DNA of 64,000 nt from Bettongia penicillata ogilbyi. Taxonomy: Eukaryota > Chordata > Mammalia > Diprotodontia > Potoroidae. This document shows positions 43,626 to 55,359 of this stretch, piece by piece. Numbering within the stretch: position 1 is the stretch's first letter; every line of letters starts with the position of its first letter. Below the pieces are notes generated by a model. It was not told the DNA's origin. It did no database searches and saw nothing but the letters and a program-made list of their open reading frames with translations. Position numbers and translations under genes: made by a program. The stretch covers positions 248,001 to 312,000 of the forward strand of contig JAJHZJ010000693.1 of the NCBI GenBank assembly GCA_023548195.1, read 5' to 3'.

Positions 43626-43885
43626 TTTAAGTAGTGATGAGGTCACCAAATGAGAAAGTACAGAGAGATAATAGGAGAAGGTCTGGACAGATCCCACATT
43701 TAGGGATATGTTACACATAATAAGGATCCAGCAAAGGAGACCAAGTAGGAATGGTCAGATAGGTAGGAGGAAAACCAGTGTCATAAAGCCCTCAGGAGGA
43801 AAGACTATCCAAGAAGAGAAGATAGCCAATTTTGTCAGATATTGCTAAGATGACAAGAAGGTTAATAAGTAAAATCTATTAAGAC
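43626..43885 (-). repeat. L2, antisense, part 4
   Basis: GATGAGGTCACCAAATGAGA, GATCCAGCAAAGGAGACCAA, GGTAGGAGGAAAACCAGTGT and AGATTGCTAAG-like words match the antisense L2 reverse-transcriptase region. Confidence 0.65.
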
Positions 43886-43984
43886 GAGGGTAAAAATACT
43901 TACATTACCTCCCTCACCGGATCATTGTGATATGGAAAGTACCTTCTAAGATTTATAGTGTTCTAAAAATGACAGTTGTATAAA

Positions 43985-44545
43985 AAAAACTTTTTATAAG
44001 CCCTGAAGACCTATAGGGTCAGAGCTAGAAGGGAAGTTAGAACTCATCACCCTTATTTTATTGATAAGGAAACAAGCCCCAGGGAGGGGAAGGGACATGC
44101 CCAAGTCACACATCTGGGAAGGGTCTGAGGCAGGTTTCTGACTCCTTAATACCATGACCTATCTATTCCAAGACTGTGAATGAATTTGGTATGTTTAGCT
44201 TGGAAAAGGGAAAACTCAAAGGGAAATGAAAGCTGTCTTCACTTAGTTGATGGGCCATTACATCAAACAATTTACCTCATCCTACTTGGCTCCAGAGGGC
44301 AGAACAAGAAATGATGGGTGAAGTTTTACAAAGGCATTTTGAGTTGAAGGAGAAAAAAATCCTTAACAATGAGAGCCATCCAAAAGTCAAATGGGCTGTC
44401 TTGGGAAGTAGTCATTTCCCCCTTTCCTTAATCCTATGAACAAGGGTGGGATAACCATTTGTGGAGGTTTTTTTTTTTTTTTGTTCACTTGTGAGTTGGA
44501 TTAGCTGAGCTCTGAGATCCCTACCAACACTCAGTTCAGGAGGTA
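43985..44545. repeat. MIR-class SINE (antisense) then CR1/L3 (sense)
   Basis: 43985-44165: AGGAAACAAGCCCCAGGGAG, CAAGTCACACATCTGG. 44170-44545: GGCTCCAGAGGGCAGAACAA, GAGAGCCATCCAAAAGTCAA, ATGGGCTGTCTTGGGAAGTA, AGCTCTGAGATCCC. Confidence 0.7.
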
Positions 44546-44639
44546 GTGAGTGAGAGGGTATGACTCAATGTAAATCATACCAATTATTTGAAGAAAAAAC
44601 TTTAATTGTGTGTCCTGTTGATGATAGAAGTTTTTCTTC

Positions 44640-44990
44640 TATCGAGTCTCATTTACTATTAGATTATTAAGTATCTGTTATATGCTGGAGATACCAAAAC
44701 AATATGAAAAACTCTTTGCCTTCAGTGAGCTTGCATTCTACTGAAATCTTGGCTTATAAATAGAACAGGGACTAGATCTATGATTTTATTTTTGTAAAGA
44801 GACCCTCCTCTCTTCCCCCCCACCCCAAGTGAGGAATCTCTAACAATGCAGGTAGCCATCTGTGCTGCAGTTTATGGATTAAATGATTTGCCAAGGGTCA
44901 CACAAACAGTACACGTAAGAGACAGAACATGAATGTTGGTCTCCCTGGCTCCCAAAGCAGTTTTCTATAAGCTATGTCACAATGCCTGTC
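44640..44990. repeat. L2 3'-end piece and MIR remnant before the terminal exon
   Basis: 44640-44770 antisense L2-like (ATTAAGTATCTGTTATATGC, CCTTCAGTGAGCTTGCATTC). 44870-44990 antisense MIR-like (CCAAGGGTCACACAAACAGT). The last 100 bases before the terminal exon are repeat-free. Confidence 0.55.
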
Positions 44991-45059
44991 TTTACAACTG
45001 CAGCATTACTCCTGATTTCCATGCTCTCCATCTCACTGCTATCCCTCATCCCTCTTCTC

Positions 45060-45092
45060 ACTGTGATTGCTTTCCCTGTCTCTTTTCTCCAG
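45060..45092 (+). promoter_or_regulatory. KSR2: Splice acceptor region of the KSR2 terminal exon
   Basis: Candidate branch sequence TTCTCAC has its A at 45060. It is followed by an almost unbroken pyrimidine tract and CCAG at 45089-45092. The branch-to-AG spacing (about 33 bases) is normal. The strength of this site is the main reason to accept an exon with only two complete-codon equivalents. Confidence 0.75.
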
Positions 45093-45099
45093 GCTGTGA
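45093..45099 (+). CDS. KSR2: KSR2 terminal coding exon segment (Glu-Leu-stop)
   Basis: The terminal exon contributes only seven coding bases: G, which completes the Glu codon GA|G, then CTG (Leu) and TGA. Spliced to 37563 it gives ...FWKSAEL and stop, the KSR2 C terminus I recall from human. The acceptor is strong: a pyrimidine tract at 45066-45090 (TTGCTTTCCCTGTCTCTTTT and on) followed by CCAG at 45089-45092, with a candidate branch A at 45060. No ORF search could find a two-codon exon; it is supported by phase, the predicted residues and splice-site strength together. KSR1 differs here: it continues beyond SAE with a longer tail. Confidence would become near certain with an RNA read across the junction. 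Confidence 0.88.
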
Positions 45100-45545
45100 C
45101 AGACCATGTGATGGGATGGTGCCTTTCTTACCTGTTACCCCCTCAGCTGCCTCAGTTCCAAGCCTCATCTCCATCCTGTCTCTCTCCTCTGTGCACTAAG
45201 GAAACCCCAGGGGTCTGAAGACCTGGGGGAGCCACCACCTGGGATTGCTGAAGGAACTAAGCAAGGCTTTCTGGTCTGCAAGCTGTCCCCCCATCCTGGA
45301 CTAGTGCTTCTGCCCCTGGGAAGGAGAGGGGGAGGGGGACCGGCTGGACTCAGACTAGAGTAGGCCAGAGAGAGATGGAATGTTTACTGCAAGGGGCCTG
45401 GATGGTGATCCTAGGGAAGATGTATGGAAAAGAGCAGGATGGGAAGATGAGTGTTCAAAGTCTCTGTGGATATGCTGTAGAGACGGGACCTAGTGCTGGT
45501 CCAGCTCCTCCTCTAAAACTGAGGATAGACTGCTGGGACATGAAG

Positions 45546-45582
45546 GTGTGTGTGTGTATGTGTGTATGTGTGTATGTGTGTG

Positions 45583-45646
<64 letters not shown>
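45546..45646. repeat. TG then GA compound microsatellite in the 3' UTR
   Basis: TGTG/TATG units (45546-45583) followed by a pure GA run (45584-45646). Confidence 0.95.
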
Positions 45647-45648
<2 letters not shown>

Positions 45649-46334
45649 TTTTAACATCTTTACCCCCTTCCCTTTTTCTCTGCCCCATCTCCTTCAGTTT
45701 GGTTAGCCCCTTTGGCTATTTTGCTTTCAAACAAGTCTGTGTTCAGTCAGTTTCAAGGGCTGGGGAGGTGAATCATTAAATTGTTTCATTTCTGGTTTCT
45801 CCCCAGGTGGTGCTAGTTATGGACCAGGTCTAGGGGTCTAGGTCATCCCCATCCCTCCTCAGATCTATATAATAGACTCTGATCCCTCAGAGACTCATTT
45901 ACAGAGGAGTGGATCTGTTGGGTTTCAGGAAATTTTAGCCTCTAGTTTCAACTTTTTGGGAGATGGGGTTATCCTCAGTTTCAGCCTCTGAGGTCACCTT
46001 TTCAAGGCATGTATAAAGAAATGTCTGTCTCTTTTCAACATGCCTCTCACAAACTTAACCTGGAATATTTACATTCTGTCCCCTAATATGCTCAAACTAC
46101 CCACTATTCACAGCATTCAGGGTAAGGAATAGTTACCCTACCAGAGAACACCATGAGAGACCCATTAAAACATAGTGTCCCCCCCAACAGAGTTCTGCAG
46201 CCTAGGTTCAGAGAACTGTGTTCCTAAAGAGGTTTCAGATTATTTACTCCATTTCCCTGCCTCTCCTGAGTTTATTCTGTTAAGGCTGGGCTGGTATGCT
46301 GGAACCAGTCAATGCAAACATGCATGTACTGCAT

Positions 46335-46600
46335 ACATAGGAGCAATGTTGTGTAGTGGGTAGTGTGCTCAAAAATCTGAATTAAAATCCTGCCACTTTT
46401 ACTCCCTAGCTGATCCTGGACAAGTCGCTTAACCTCTGTGTGCCTCATGTAACTCTTTAGGACTTAATTGCTAAGTCTCTGATGGGTTGCATTCTATGTT
46501 GGTGGAAAGACTCCCTGCCGTGGGAGTTCCTTTTGCTGCCAAAATCCCAGATCCTTCCCATATTCACGAATTCATACTGCATGAACAGCAATCCGTCAGT
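46335..46600 (+). repeat. MIR/core-SINE, sense, in the presumed 3' UTR
   Basis: GTTGTGTAGTGGGTAGTGTG, AATCCTGCCACTTTTACTCC, CTGGACAAGTCGCTTAACCT, then the core-SINE tail GGTGGAAAGACTCCCTGCCG. Confidence 0.65.
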
Positions 46601-47075
46601 AGAAATATTCTGCTCCCTATCCGCCTCACCTCCTCCTTTTAGACAGTCAGGTTCATGACCTGATCTACCTGGAGGCCACAAGTTCTTGTGCCAGATGAGG
46701 ATACCGCTGTCCAGTGCTGAATTCTTGAATTTAATCAATTCATTCTCTGCTTATTTCATACCAGGTAGATTCAATGTCCTTGTTCTTTATGAATCCCCTA
46801 GTTTACATTTGGGGGTTGTGGCTACTATTGAACAATTCTATAATGCAACTGCCCTGCAAAAAGAAATTTTTTCTCCAAAGCCCAGAGAGATCGGACTTCA
46901 GGGAGTGGTAGGGTGGGAGGGGGGTTCCCATAGGAGCTTCCTGTCACATGCCTGCCACAGTAAAGCTGTCAAATCTCAGCTATGGCCACTGTCCTGCCTG
47001 ACCTATAACAGAAAGGAAATGGCTGTTATCTATTTACAACATGTCATGGAATAAAATGATAACTGAGATGATGGG

Positions 47076-49440
47076 GCAGTAGGTGAGACTTACCCGAGGC
47101 TCTGTAGCCAGTGCCTCTTTGCACCTCTTGAGAACTGTCTGGGGCCTTGTTCTCACTTTGTCTTCTGCATAATTCAGCCTTCTCACTCCTCCAGGGAGTT
47201 AGAGGAGGAGACAGAGAAATGTTCTGACTGAATTTTGACTTAAATCTTGTACCCAAACAGAGATAAATCCCTCATAGCTCCTTCCCTGGTCCAAGTCCAA
47301 GAAAGAAAAGAGCACTTTATTTTAAAGATTTGAATTTAAGCTTTATCATTCACTGTTTTGAGGACTTTGGGAGAGGGATCACACCTCTGGCCCTCAGTTT
47401 CCTCAAAAAACAATCTATAAAGTCCCTTTTAGCTCTCAATCTATGATTCTCTGATCCTGCTGTAGCAGGTCCAAAATGGAATTATTTGGGATCAGACATC
47501 TCTGGGGCTTAAGACCTTGCTGGCTGACCTTGTGGAGTAGGAACCTACAGCTCCACAGGCAGGTATATAAGCCCTGTTGTGAGCTTTTTGGGGAGCTGGT
47601 TCCCTGGGGAGTTTAGAGCCAATTGAGTAAAACCAGGCCATCCTGCCAAGGTCATTATCTGTTTCCTAAAATGTGGCCAAGGCATCTTTAGATCATAAAT
47701 TTTGAGCTGAAAGGGAACTTAAAGGTATTGTGATCAACAACCTCATTTTTTATATTTTCACATGTCAGGCAAAACAAATTCTCTCCTACCACACTCTTAA
47801 CATTGGATAAAAAGGCAAAGAAGAAGGGACAAAATACATGTCAAGCAAAACAAATTTCCATATTGTCCATGCCCCCCCCCAAAAAAAGTCCCAACTGTAC
47901 TCTGAGTTTATCACCTAGCAGAATGATGAAACTGAGATCCAAAGAAGTGAGATTAATTGCCCAGGGTCATATAAATAGTAATGCCATGACCTTGTTATCC
48001 CTTGACTTGGTATTTCCATATGCCAAGAACTCTTATTTCCCTCAAGCTCAGTACCAACTTTCTCTGGTGGCCTTCCCTTTGCTGTCATCTCCAATTATCC
48101 TTTTGTCCCTTTGGGGGTGAGAGGAAGAGTCACAGATTTGGCAAAGCGTACAGCTCATAGAGTGGAATGGGGCAATTGGCATCTCTTTCTAGTATGATTT
48201 GCCTCAAGTAATTTCAAGAACAGGAAAGGTCTTTGGGTACTATCCCCTAAAGTTCTGCCTTCTAGCTAGGGAGTGGAGTAGTGGAGTGAGGGTCTGTTTT
48301 TTTTTAAGTAGAGGATTCCCTAGGGAAAGCTTCCTGACCCTTTCCCCTATCCTGCTCTCTTAATTCTGCCTGGCTAATGATTCCATCAGCACTGTGCCTA
48401 ATGCTGAGTCCTTTGGGGGTGGTGTTTTAAAGCTATTATTCAAACTCATTCTCTATTAGGCATAGACCAAGAATCACAGTGGAAAACAACCTCCTCTTGG
48501 GAGTACTGAAAGCAGAGAAGAACCAGTTGACCACTTTCTCACCTTCAGTTCACTGGTTACATGCTATAAATGCATCAGTTGTCTGTGGGCACAAGAGAAG
48601 TTTTTCTTGATATAAAGGGAGTTTTTTGTTAAAAAATAAAAAAAGCATCAGCTCTATAGACAGCATTTATACATGGACGCCCAGGCACATGCATAGTACC
48701 AAGGGGTTCCACATGAGCAAACCTGGGTAGGCTTAGGTCGCCCCTGCTATACAAAAGTCAAAACTTGCCAGATGGATAAATGGTGGTGATTATCCCCACT
48801 CCTTTTCCAACAAGGAATACTTTGTTTTGTGCAAGAAAACACTATGAGTTTCCTTTAAATTTCCTGTGGCTTTAAAATTGAACTCAATTGACAAAAATCC
48901 AATTTCTACCCATCTTCTTAGGATCGTGTCTATCCCATAAAGTGAGAAATATCAGGATGGCCTCAGCTTGGCATGTAACAGCTTCTGGGCACTTCTTGCA
49001 ACCCCAGGGCTGCAAGTTTCTCTGATTCATCATTTGCAAGTCAAAGAGAAAATTTCATGCTAGCTAGTGAGTACAGTATTTCTCTGTGTTCCACTCTCTC
49101 TTTCTCAGTAGCCAGTCTCCTTTGTAGAAGCTAGTCCTCAAAACAACCCTAAACTAGGGGATTGTATCCAGGGGGCCTGTTGCAGTCACCTGAAACTCTC
49201 TTGTGCCTCAGACCCACCAGCATGGCAAGCTAGCTAACTACCTTCCCACCCTCAAGATCTCTCTATGTTCCCCAATACCCTCTGGAAAATCTCTCCCTCT
49301 TCCTGGTCTTTATCTCTACTTCCTTCCATTCCTCCCTGCTGAAAAGATGGTTGTCACAGCCAGCACCTAAAACCTTGTACCCTCAAACCTAGACCTCCCT
49401 GCCCAATTCCCAGTGTGCCAGCCCCAGGCCTTAAGGGTGG
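47076..49440. other. Downstream DNA or extended KSR2 3' UTR
   Basis: MIR remnants at 47330-47460 (CCTCAGTTTCCTCAAAAAAC) and 47690-48000. AATAAA at 48635-48640. The stretch 48010-49440 holds no recognised repeat, and no ORF in it has a convincing motif. Confidence 0.4.
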
Positions 49441-50540
49441 GGAATCTGTGCCCTCAACATTGCACTAATCCTCGGAGTCTCTCTAAGGGGTCTTCACCAA
49501 TGCCTTGACTGGGCCCAAAATGTCTCAAGGGCTGAAGGAACCAAAAGGAAATGTTCACGGTGAAAGATTGGAGCTTCTCCAGGAAAAATGTAAATCTGGA
49601 ATTTGCCAATCCTACCCTCTCCCTCCAATTTCTTCTTTGCATTCTGTTACAGGATTTAGGTTGTGCGTGTGTGTGCACATGTGTATATGTCTCTGTGTGT
49701 TGGGGGGCCATGTTCATAGCATGTACAACGCCAAATGAAATCAATTTTCTCCGCAGCTCAACCTGAGGAGGTTAGTGGTGTGGGGTTTAATTTTCTACCT
49801 GTACTCAAAGGACTAAGAATGTGAATGGTAGGTGTGTTATGCTTTGGGGGAGTTTTCTTTTTCCACTTGGCCTTTGGTGTAATTAGTCATAATACGTTTG
49901 TCTATAGCGGCGGATGGGCATGTTCCCTGGCCCTCACCCTCAACTTTATTCCCAACTAAAACCTATGTAAAGGAACTTGCCCACACTCAGAGTGGAAAGA
50001 GACACAGTGGCTGATGTTCTGTGCCTAGAGACCCTGAGGTCAATAACGACATAGCCTTCGATCCAAGCTCAGCTGATCATAGGTACTCTGCCTTCCTGGA
50101 TCCTCTTTCACATTTAGCCGTTTGCCATGGTCCAGTCATCAGAAGACACCCAGGTGGTCTGGTGCTCATAGCTTTTCTGCTTCAATACCCCCACTTTCTT
50201 CTTTAGGTGAGATGAAATCCTTGGCTTCAAAGAGTTTATCCATCTTGTTTGGTCATGTGTTTCCTCTTTGGAACCAGTCATTTCATCTGGTGGCAGGAGG
50301 CCAGTTAGATCATCTGGGGTGGCCTTAAACTACTTAGGTTGCTCTTAGCAAGAGAAAAACACAGGCAGAGGGAGTCATATTTCCCAGATCAGCTTCTCTT
50401 ACCCATATCTGCAACTATATATCAATGGAGCCATCTATAGGGATCAGAGAAGGATAGAAACATTAAATGGTCCATTATTGAAAGGAAATTCAACCAGAAG
50501 TATCATAAAAAGTGTCAAGTAATACAGGTTCTGGATCATC
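49441..50540. other. Downstream DNA, nothing recognised
   Basis: Short TG-rich piece at 49660-49700. No repeat family, gene or RNA feature that I can support. Confidence 0.4.
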
Positions 50541-50544
50541 ATGT

Positions 50545-51002
50545 TCATAGGATCTTAAATATGGGTCTAAAAGGGATCTTTGAGGTCATCTAGTCTATCA
50601 CCCTTATTTTATAGATGAAAAAACAGAAATGGAGGGAGATTAAGTGGTTGTCCCAAAGTCCCACAAGTAGGGGACTTCCACCAGAGGCAAGATTAGAACC
50701 CCCAATCCATTTTTCTTTTCAATATGTCATGTACATTGCAGTAGATAGGTGGCACAGTGAATAGAGTGCCAGGTCTGAAGTCAGAAAGACTCATCTTCCT
50801 GAGTTCAAATCCCACCTCACACATTTGCTAGCTGTGCAACCCTGGCCAAGTCAGGCCAAGACAGCAAACTCTGTTTGCTTTAGTTCTTCATCTGTAAAAT
50901 GAGCTGAAGAAGACAATGGCAAACTATTCTAGTGTGTTTGTAAAGAAAACCTCATATGGGGTCACCAGGAGTTGGACACAACTGAAAAGGACTCAACAAT
51001 AA
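50545..51002. repeat. MIR-class SINE (antisense) then tRNA-derived SINE (sense)
   Basis: 50545-50740: ATAGATGAAAAAACAGAAAT, GATTAGAACCCCCAATCC. 50742-51002: GTAGATAGGTGGCACAGTGA, GAGTTCAAATCCCACCTCAC, AATGGCAAACTATTCTAGTG, GTTGGACACAACTGAAAAGG. Confidence 0.75.
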
Positions 51003-51469
51003 CAGTGCCATAGGCTGGTTCTCTCCAGTCCTGGAAGCATAAGTCATTATGGAAAGACTGACTGGATATGGTCACTATTGTTTGTACAGATGATCCCTTA
51101 ATTGGGAAACATTGGGACTTCAGGTTGACTAGCCCTAATGGAGTCATGTAGATCAGCTACTGCACATTGGATTCATTGAAAATTTTAAATTCCCTTCTGG
51201 GGCACTTGAGAAAACCCAGAAAGAGCCACTAAGGCCTCTGTGGCAAGAGGGTCTTCTACTCTCTTAACTTTGATCTTGAAATGAACCAGAGTCACATAGT
51301 CTCCCTTGTCTCTCCTTGGCAATGCTGACCTTGGCTCTTGCCATTTCCATGGAAATAGCTTGAGCCTCTTTCTCATTGGCTGACATTTCATTGCACATTT
51401 GAGTTTTAGTGTATTTAATCTTGAGCCCAGGCAGCTGGAAAAACATACCATTTTATTCTGTCACTAAGT

Positions 51470-51865
51470 AAGATCAGACCATAAAGGATATTGCTAATGT
51501 GGAAAGAGTGCACGGTAGGACAATCAAGATGGTGAAGGAGTGAGTGTTCATGAGTTAAAGAAACTATGGCCATTTATCCTGGAGAAGAAAAGGCTGATTG
51601 GGACCTGCCATACAGAAGAGGGATTACGGTTGTTATACTTGGTCCCAGAGAGAAGAACTGGCAATAATCAATGGAAACTATAAAAAGGCAGAGTTAGGTT
51701 TAATGAAAAGGAGGAAATGATACTTCCTTAATAATACGAGTTGTTCAAAAGTGGAGTGAGCCATCTCAGGAGGTAGAGTATTGACTAGTGAATCAGACTT
51801 GGAGTTAGGAAGACCTGGGTTTGAATCCTTCCACAGAAATTTGCTACTGTGTCATCCTGGGTACT

Positions 51866-51946
<81 letters not shown>

Positions 51947-52195
51947 CCCTCTCTCTGCCTCACTTTTCTCACTTGTAAAATGAGAATGACAGTTTTTATG
52001 AGTATCAGATTAGATATCTGCAAATCTTCTAAGCACTTTGGAATTAGTGACTATTACCTAATATTAGTGGGCTCTCCTTCCCTGGAGAGGAAGTAAAGCT
52101 TAGATAGCCATATATTGTAGAGGCAATCCTTGTTCAGGTAGGGATTGGATTAAATGGAGTAGGAGTTCCATTCCAATGCTGAAATTCTCTGACTA
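51470..52195 (+). repeat. CR1/L3 LINE, sense, split by a MIR that contains a CT repeat
   Basis: CR1/L3 at 51470-51771 (GTAGGACAATCAAGATGGTG, GAGAAGAAAAGGCTGATTGG, GAAGAGGGATTACGGTTG) resumes at about 52070-52195 (GGCTCTCCTTCCCTGGAGAG, TTCCATTCCAATGCTGAAAT). The MIR-type SINE at 51772-52069 carries a CT microsatellite at 51870-51950. Confidence 0.7.
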
Positions 52196-53159
52196 AACTG
52201 TCTTTCTTTATCACTCTGTATCTTATCCTCTGGAAAGACTTTCCTCTGTACTTCCCTCAGTCTACTCCCTGGAAGGCACAGACACCTGCTGAATAACCAC
52301 AGGTGTATTTACCCAGAGGGCAACTGGAGTGTTCCCATCTCTGAAGCTGGTTTTTACTTACGAATCATTTCCTCCATAATCAGAAGTGAGAGAAGAGAAG
52401 GAGGAAGAATATTTAATGGGCTTTCTAGATAGATTAAACAAAATTTACTTGAACATGCTGGTACTTGGTGAAAACACTCACATGAGCCTACTAAGTAATA
52501 TATACTGGGACCACCTTGCAGCTCCCAGACATCCCAAGAAAACAGTTCTTTTTTCTGTCCAAGCCCATTCTCCAAACTCTCTATGACCCTCTGCTCCTGG
52601 AAATGATTCAATCCAATCCTATAAGCATTTGTCAAGCACCTACTGTGTGTGAGGTACTGTGCTAGGTACAAGGGTTGCAAAAACAAAATGTCAGAATTGT
52701 CACAGGCCGTAGCACAGAAGAACTTCAGAACAGAGAAAGGCAAAGCTGAGATGGACCACAGAGCAGAGACACTCAGGACTAGGAGGGGCCTTAGAATGGG
52801 ATGCCTCATTTTACAGAAGAAAAAACTCAAGCCCTGAGAGGATAATCAGTGATTTCCTGAAGTTCACACAGATAATAAGAGGCAAACCCAGCATTTAGAA
52901 CCCCGCAGTTCATTCAGACCTATTCTTATCTATTCTGATTCTATTCTGAGTCCTTGGGGCTCTGACTCAGGTGCTCTTTTTCCGGTCCAGCACATCTCCT
53001 GGATGGAGAGCAGCTGTTTTGTGTCTCCAATGAGCGCTGAGCAAGAGGAAATGGTCTGTACCTCCAGGGTTAGGGGTTTATATTAGTGTTCTGGGAGAGT
53101 TTACCTGCCAGGGAGGGCTAGAATAGATCCTGGAAGGAGATGACCAAAGAAATGATGTG
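52196..53159. other. Downstream DNA with L2 and MIR remnants
   Basis: L2 3'-end piece, antisense, at 52605-52690 (AAGCATTTGTCAAGCACCTA). Antisense MIR at 52760-52910 (CATTTTACAGAAGAAAAAAC). The 158-codon minus-strand frame at 52354-52830 runs through these repeats and is not a gene. Confidence 0.5.
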
Positions 53160-53298
<139 letters not shown>

Positions 53299-53407
53299 TT
53301 GCATCTCTCCACAATGACTTAGAGGTAATCCTGCCAGGACTCAGAGGAGTGAGGTTCATGGCAGCCCAAGACATTGAGCCAAAAAAGACCTTAAAGTTCA
53401 CGTAGAT

Positions 53408-53667
53408 CAAAGCTTCTTCACCTGGAATTGATGGACCTCCAAGCTAACTAAGGATAGGGATCCATGTCATGGATGGAAAAAAGAGACCTTTCTTTTCACT
53501 AACTTGTGGTTTCTTTTGTAATCCTATGGATTTAGATTCATGCATTTAAAATATTCTTAGAAGGGCCTCCTTTGCTTCCATCTCCAGAGGATAAAAGGGT
53601 CCATCACACACATACACACACAGACACACACACACTAATTCACTCATACACACACACACACACACAG
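53408..53667. mobile_element. Decayed hAT element with CA microsatellite at its right end
   Basis: CTTCTTCACCTGGAATTGAT, GACCTTTCTTTTCACTAACTTG and AGGGTCCATCACACACAT follow the order of the hAT family whose terminal fragment is at 39185. A CA repeat occupies 53612-53667. Confidence 0.5.
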
Positions 53668-54004
53668 ATAATGTCTCCCAGTATAGATAAATTTCTTTAT
53701 TTTAAGCAGAGGAAACTAAAGCCCCAAGAAGCCTGGTCCAAAGTCATGTAAGGAATAAATCTTAAATCTGAGACTCAAATCAAAATTCTCTCATTCTACA
53801 TCCAGGGCTCTTTCCTCACCCCTCTCTCTCACACTATATGGTGTTCATCAGGCAGATGCTTGAGGTTATAGGAAGAAAGGGAGCAAGGGAGGCAGGAAAT
53901 CAGCGAGAAACATGACTGCTTATATCCAGCATAGGCCTTCATTGAATTCTTTCACTTTCTTCATATGAAGGAGGGTTAAATATCTCCTGACCTTGCCATT
54001 CTTT

Positions 54005-54190
54005 CATAGGACCATAGAGTTAGGAAAGAGCCTTAGGACTTGTCAGGTCTGACCTCTCATTTTACATATAAGGAAACTGAGGCATGGAGACGTTAAGTGG
54101 CTCACCCAGAGTCACATAACTTGTAAGTGTCTAAGGCAGGATTTGAATCCAGATCTCCCTGGCTCCAAGTCCAGCTTTCTATCCACTTCT
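54005..54190 (-). repeat. MIR-class SINE, antisense
   Basis: TTTTACATATAAGGAAACTG, GAGTCACATAACTTGTAAGT and GATTTGAATCCAGATCTCCC. Confidence 0.75.
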
Positions 54191-55079
54191 CTATACATTT
54201 ACTGCCCATCAATGACTTTCCCATGTAATGAGCGAGCAGGAAGTCCCTTAGGAAGGGAGCACTTCCCTTGTTCATTTCTGCCCAAGGGTCCAGTCCCTTC
54301 TTTGAGACTGGTACATGGGTGGTAATATATGCTTGATTACCTTGCATAGCAGTCATGCGTAACAGTTTGTGGTAACTGATGTATTTCTCACTTGAGTGAC
54401 TCCAGAATGCAATAAGATAGGATGCTGAGGGACACCACAATGGCGACTGACAGTATTTGGGCTCAGAGTTACAGACACTGTGCAAGGAGACCAAACAATC
54501 AGTTGCTACCAAAGCCAGTGACAGACCCCAAAATGTAGACTAAGGGATCTGAAGACTACGTTCAATTTGACCACCTGCTTTTCAACTAGATGAGTTGGAG
54601 CAAGCAAGTCAATTCACTTCAGTTTCTTCTGTAAAATCAAGGGATTGGACTGTATGGCATCTGAGAAACTTTTCAGCTAGGATCCTGAACTCTATCACTC
54701 AAATCCAGGCTCTACCACTTCTACCAGTGCCCAAGCCTCTGTGAAATAAAGCGAATGGACCAGGTGGCCTTTAAAGAACCTTTCAGCTCTAACAATTCAC
54801 GTTTGCTCTTCTAACCTTCTCGAGTCCAAGGTCCTTTCTGGCTCTGATATTGTAATAGTCTAAGGTTCTTCCTTTCTCTGACAGTCTCAGTTGTAATATT
54901 TTATAATCTAAGCCTCTTCCCAATTCTGACATTCTGAGATCTAAGGTTCGCTCCAGTTTAAAATCTATGACCCACCAGGTAATATGTCATCAGACATGTG
55001 AAAAGGCACCAAGTTAGACTTTGGTTAGACTGGAGGTGTAACTTAGTGGCATAACTCCATTCTCAAGAGCAATTCATCA
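54191..55079. other. Downstream DNA with short sense MIR pieces
   Basis: Sense MIR remnants near 54570-54670 and 54705-54800. An AT-rich remainder without a recognised feature. Confidence 0.4.
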
Positions 55080-55260
55080 TCTTCTTCTCCTCCTCCACTT
55101 TTCCCTCCTCCTCTTCCTTCTCCTTCCTTCCTCTTTCTTCTTTTCCTTCTCCTTCTTCTTCCTTCTCTTCTCCTTTTTTACCTCCTCCTCCTCTCTTTCT
55201 GTCTCTGTGTCCACTGTGCCTCCCACTTCCAAGAAAGGACAATTTTTCCTTCTTTTTTCT
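55080..55260. repeat. Polypyrimidine tract (CTTCCT-rich)
   Basis: Irregular CTT/CCT units, with nearly no purines on the + strand between 55080 and 55200. Confidence 0.85.
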
Positions 55261-55359
55261 CTTAGAAACTAGACTTGGAGGACTTGGGCCTTGTGGCACT
55301 CAGTGTAGCCTGTACCCACAAAGAATATTGTTGACTTATGGGGCCTCAGAAGTTATCCG

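Larger units (their letters stand above)
45100..47075 (+). other. KSR2: KSR2 3' UTR (start certain if the terminal exon is right, end provisional)
   Basis: The 3' UTR begins directly after the TGA. The first 450 bases (CAGACCATGTGATGGGATGG and on) contain no recognised repeat. A TG/GA microsatellite lies at 45546-45646 and a SINE at about 46335-46600. The first well-placed AATAAA is at 47050-47055, followed within 30 bases by a G/T-rich stretch (GATGATGGGGCAGTAGGTG), so I end the feature there provisionally. Another AATAAA is at 48635-48640. Human KSR2 has, as I recall, a very long 3' UTR, so the true end may lie many kilobases to the right. Confidence 0.5.

Noticed and set aside
5449..45099. 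KSR1 instead of KSR2
   Set aside because: [33 protein letters not shown] and the SAEL end fit KSR2. KSR1 differs at each as I recall it, and has a longer tail.
52354..52830. 158-codon frame on the minus strand
   Set aside because: Runs through L2 and MIR remnants; no domain.
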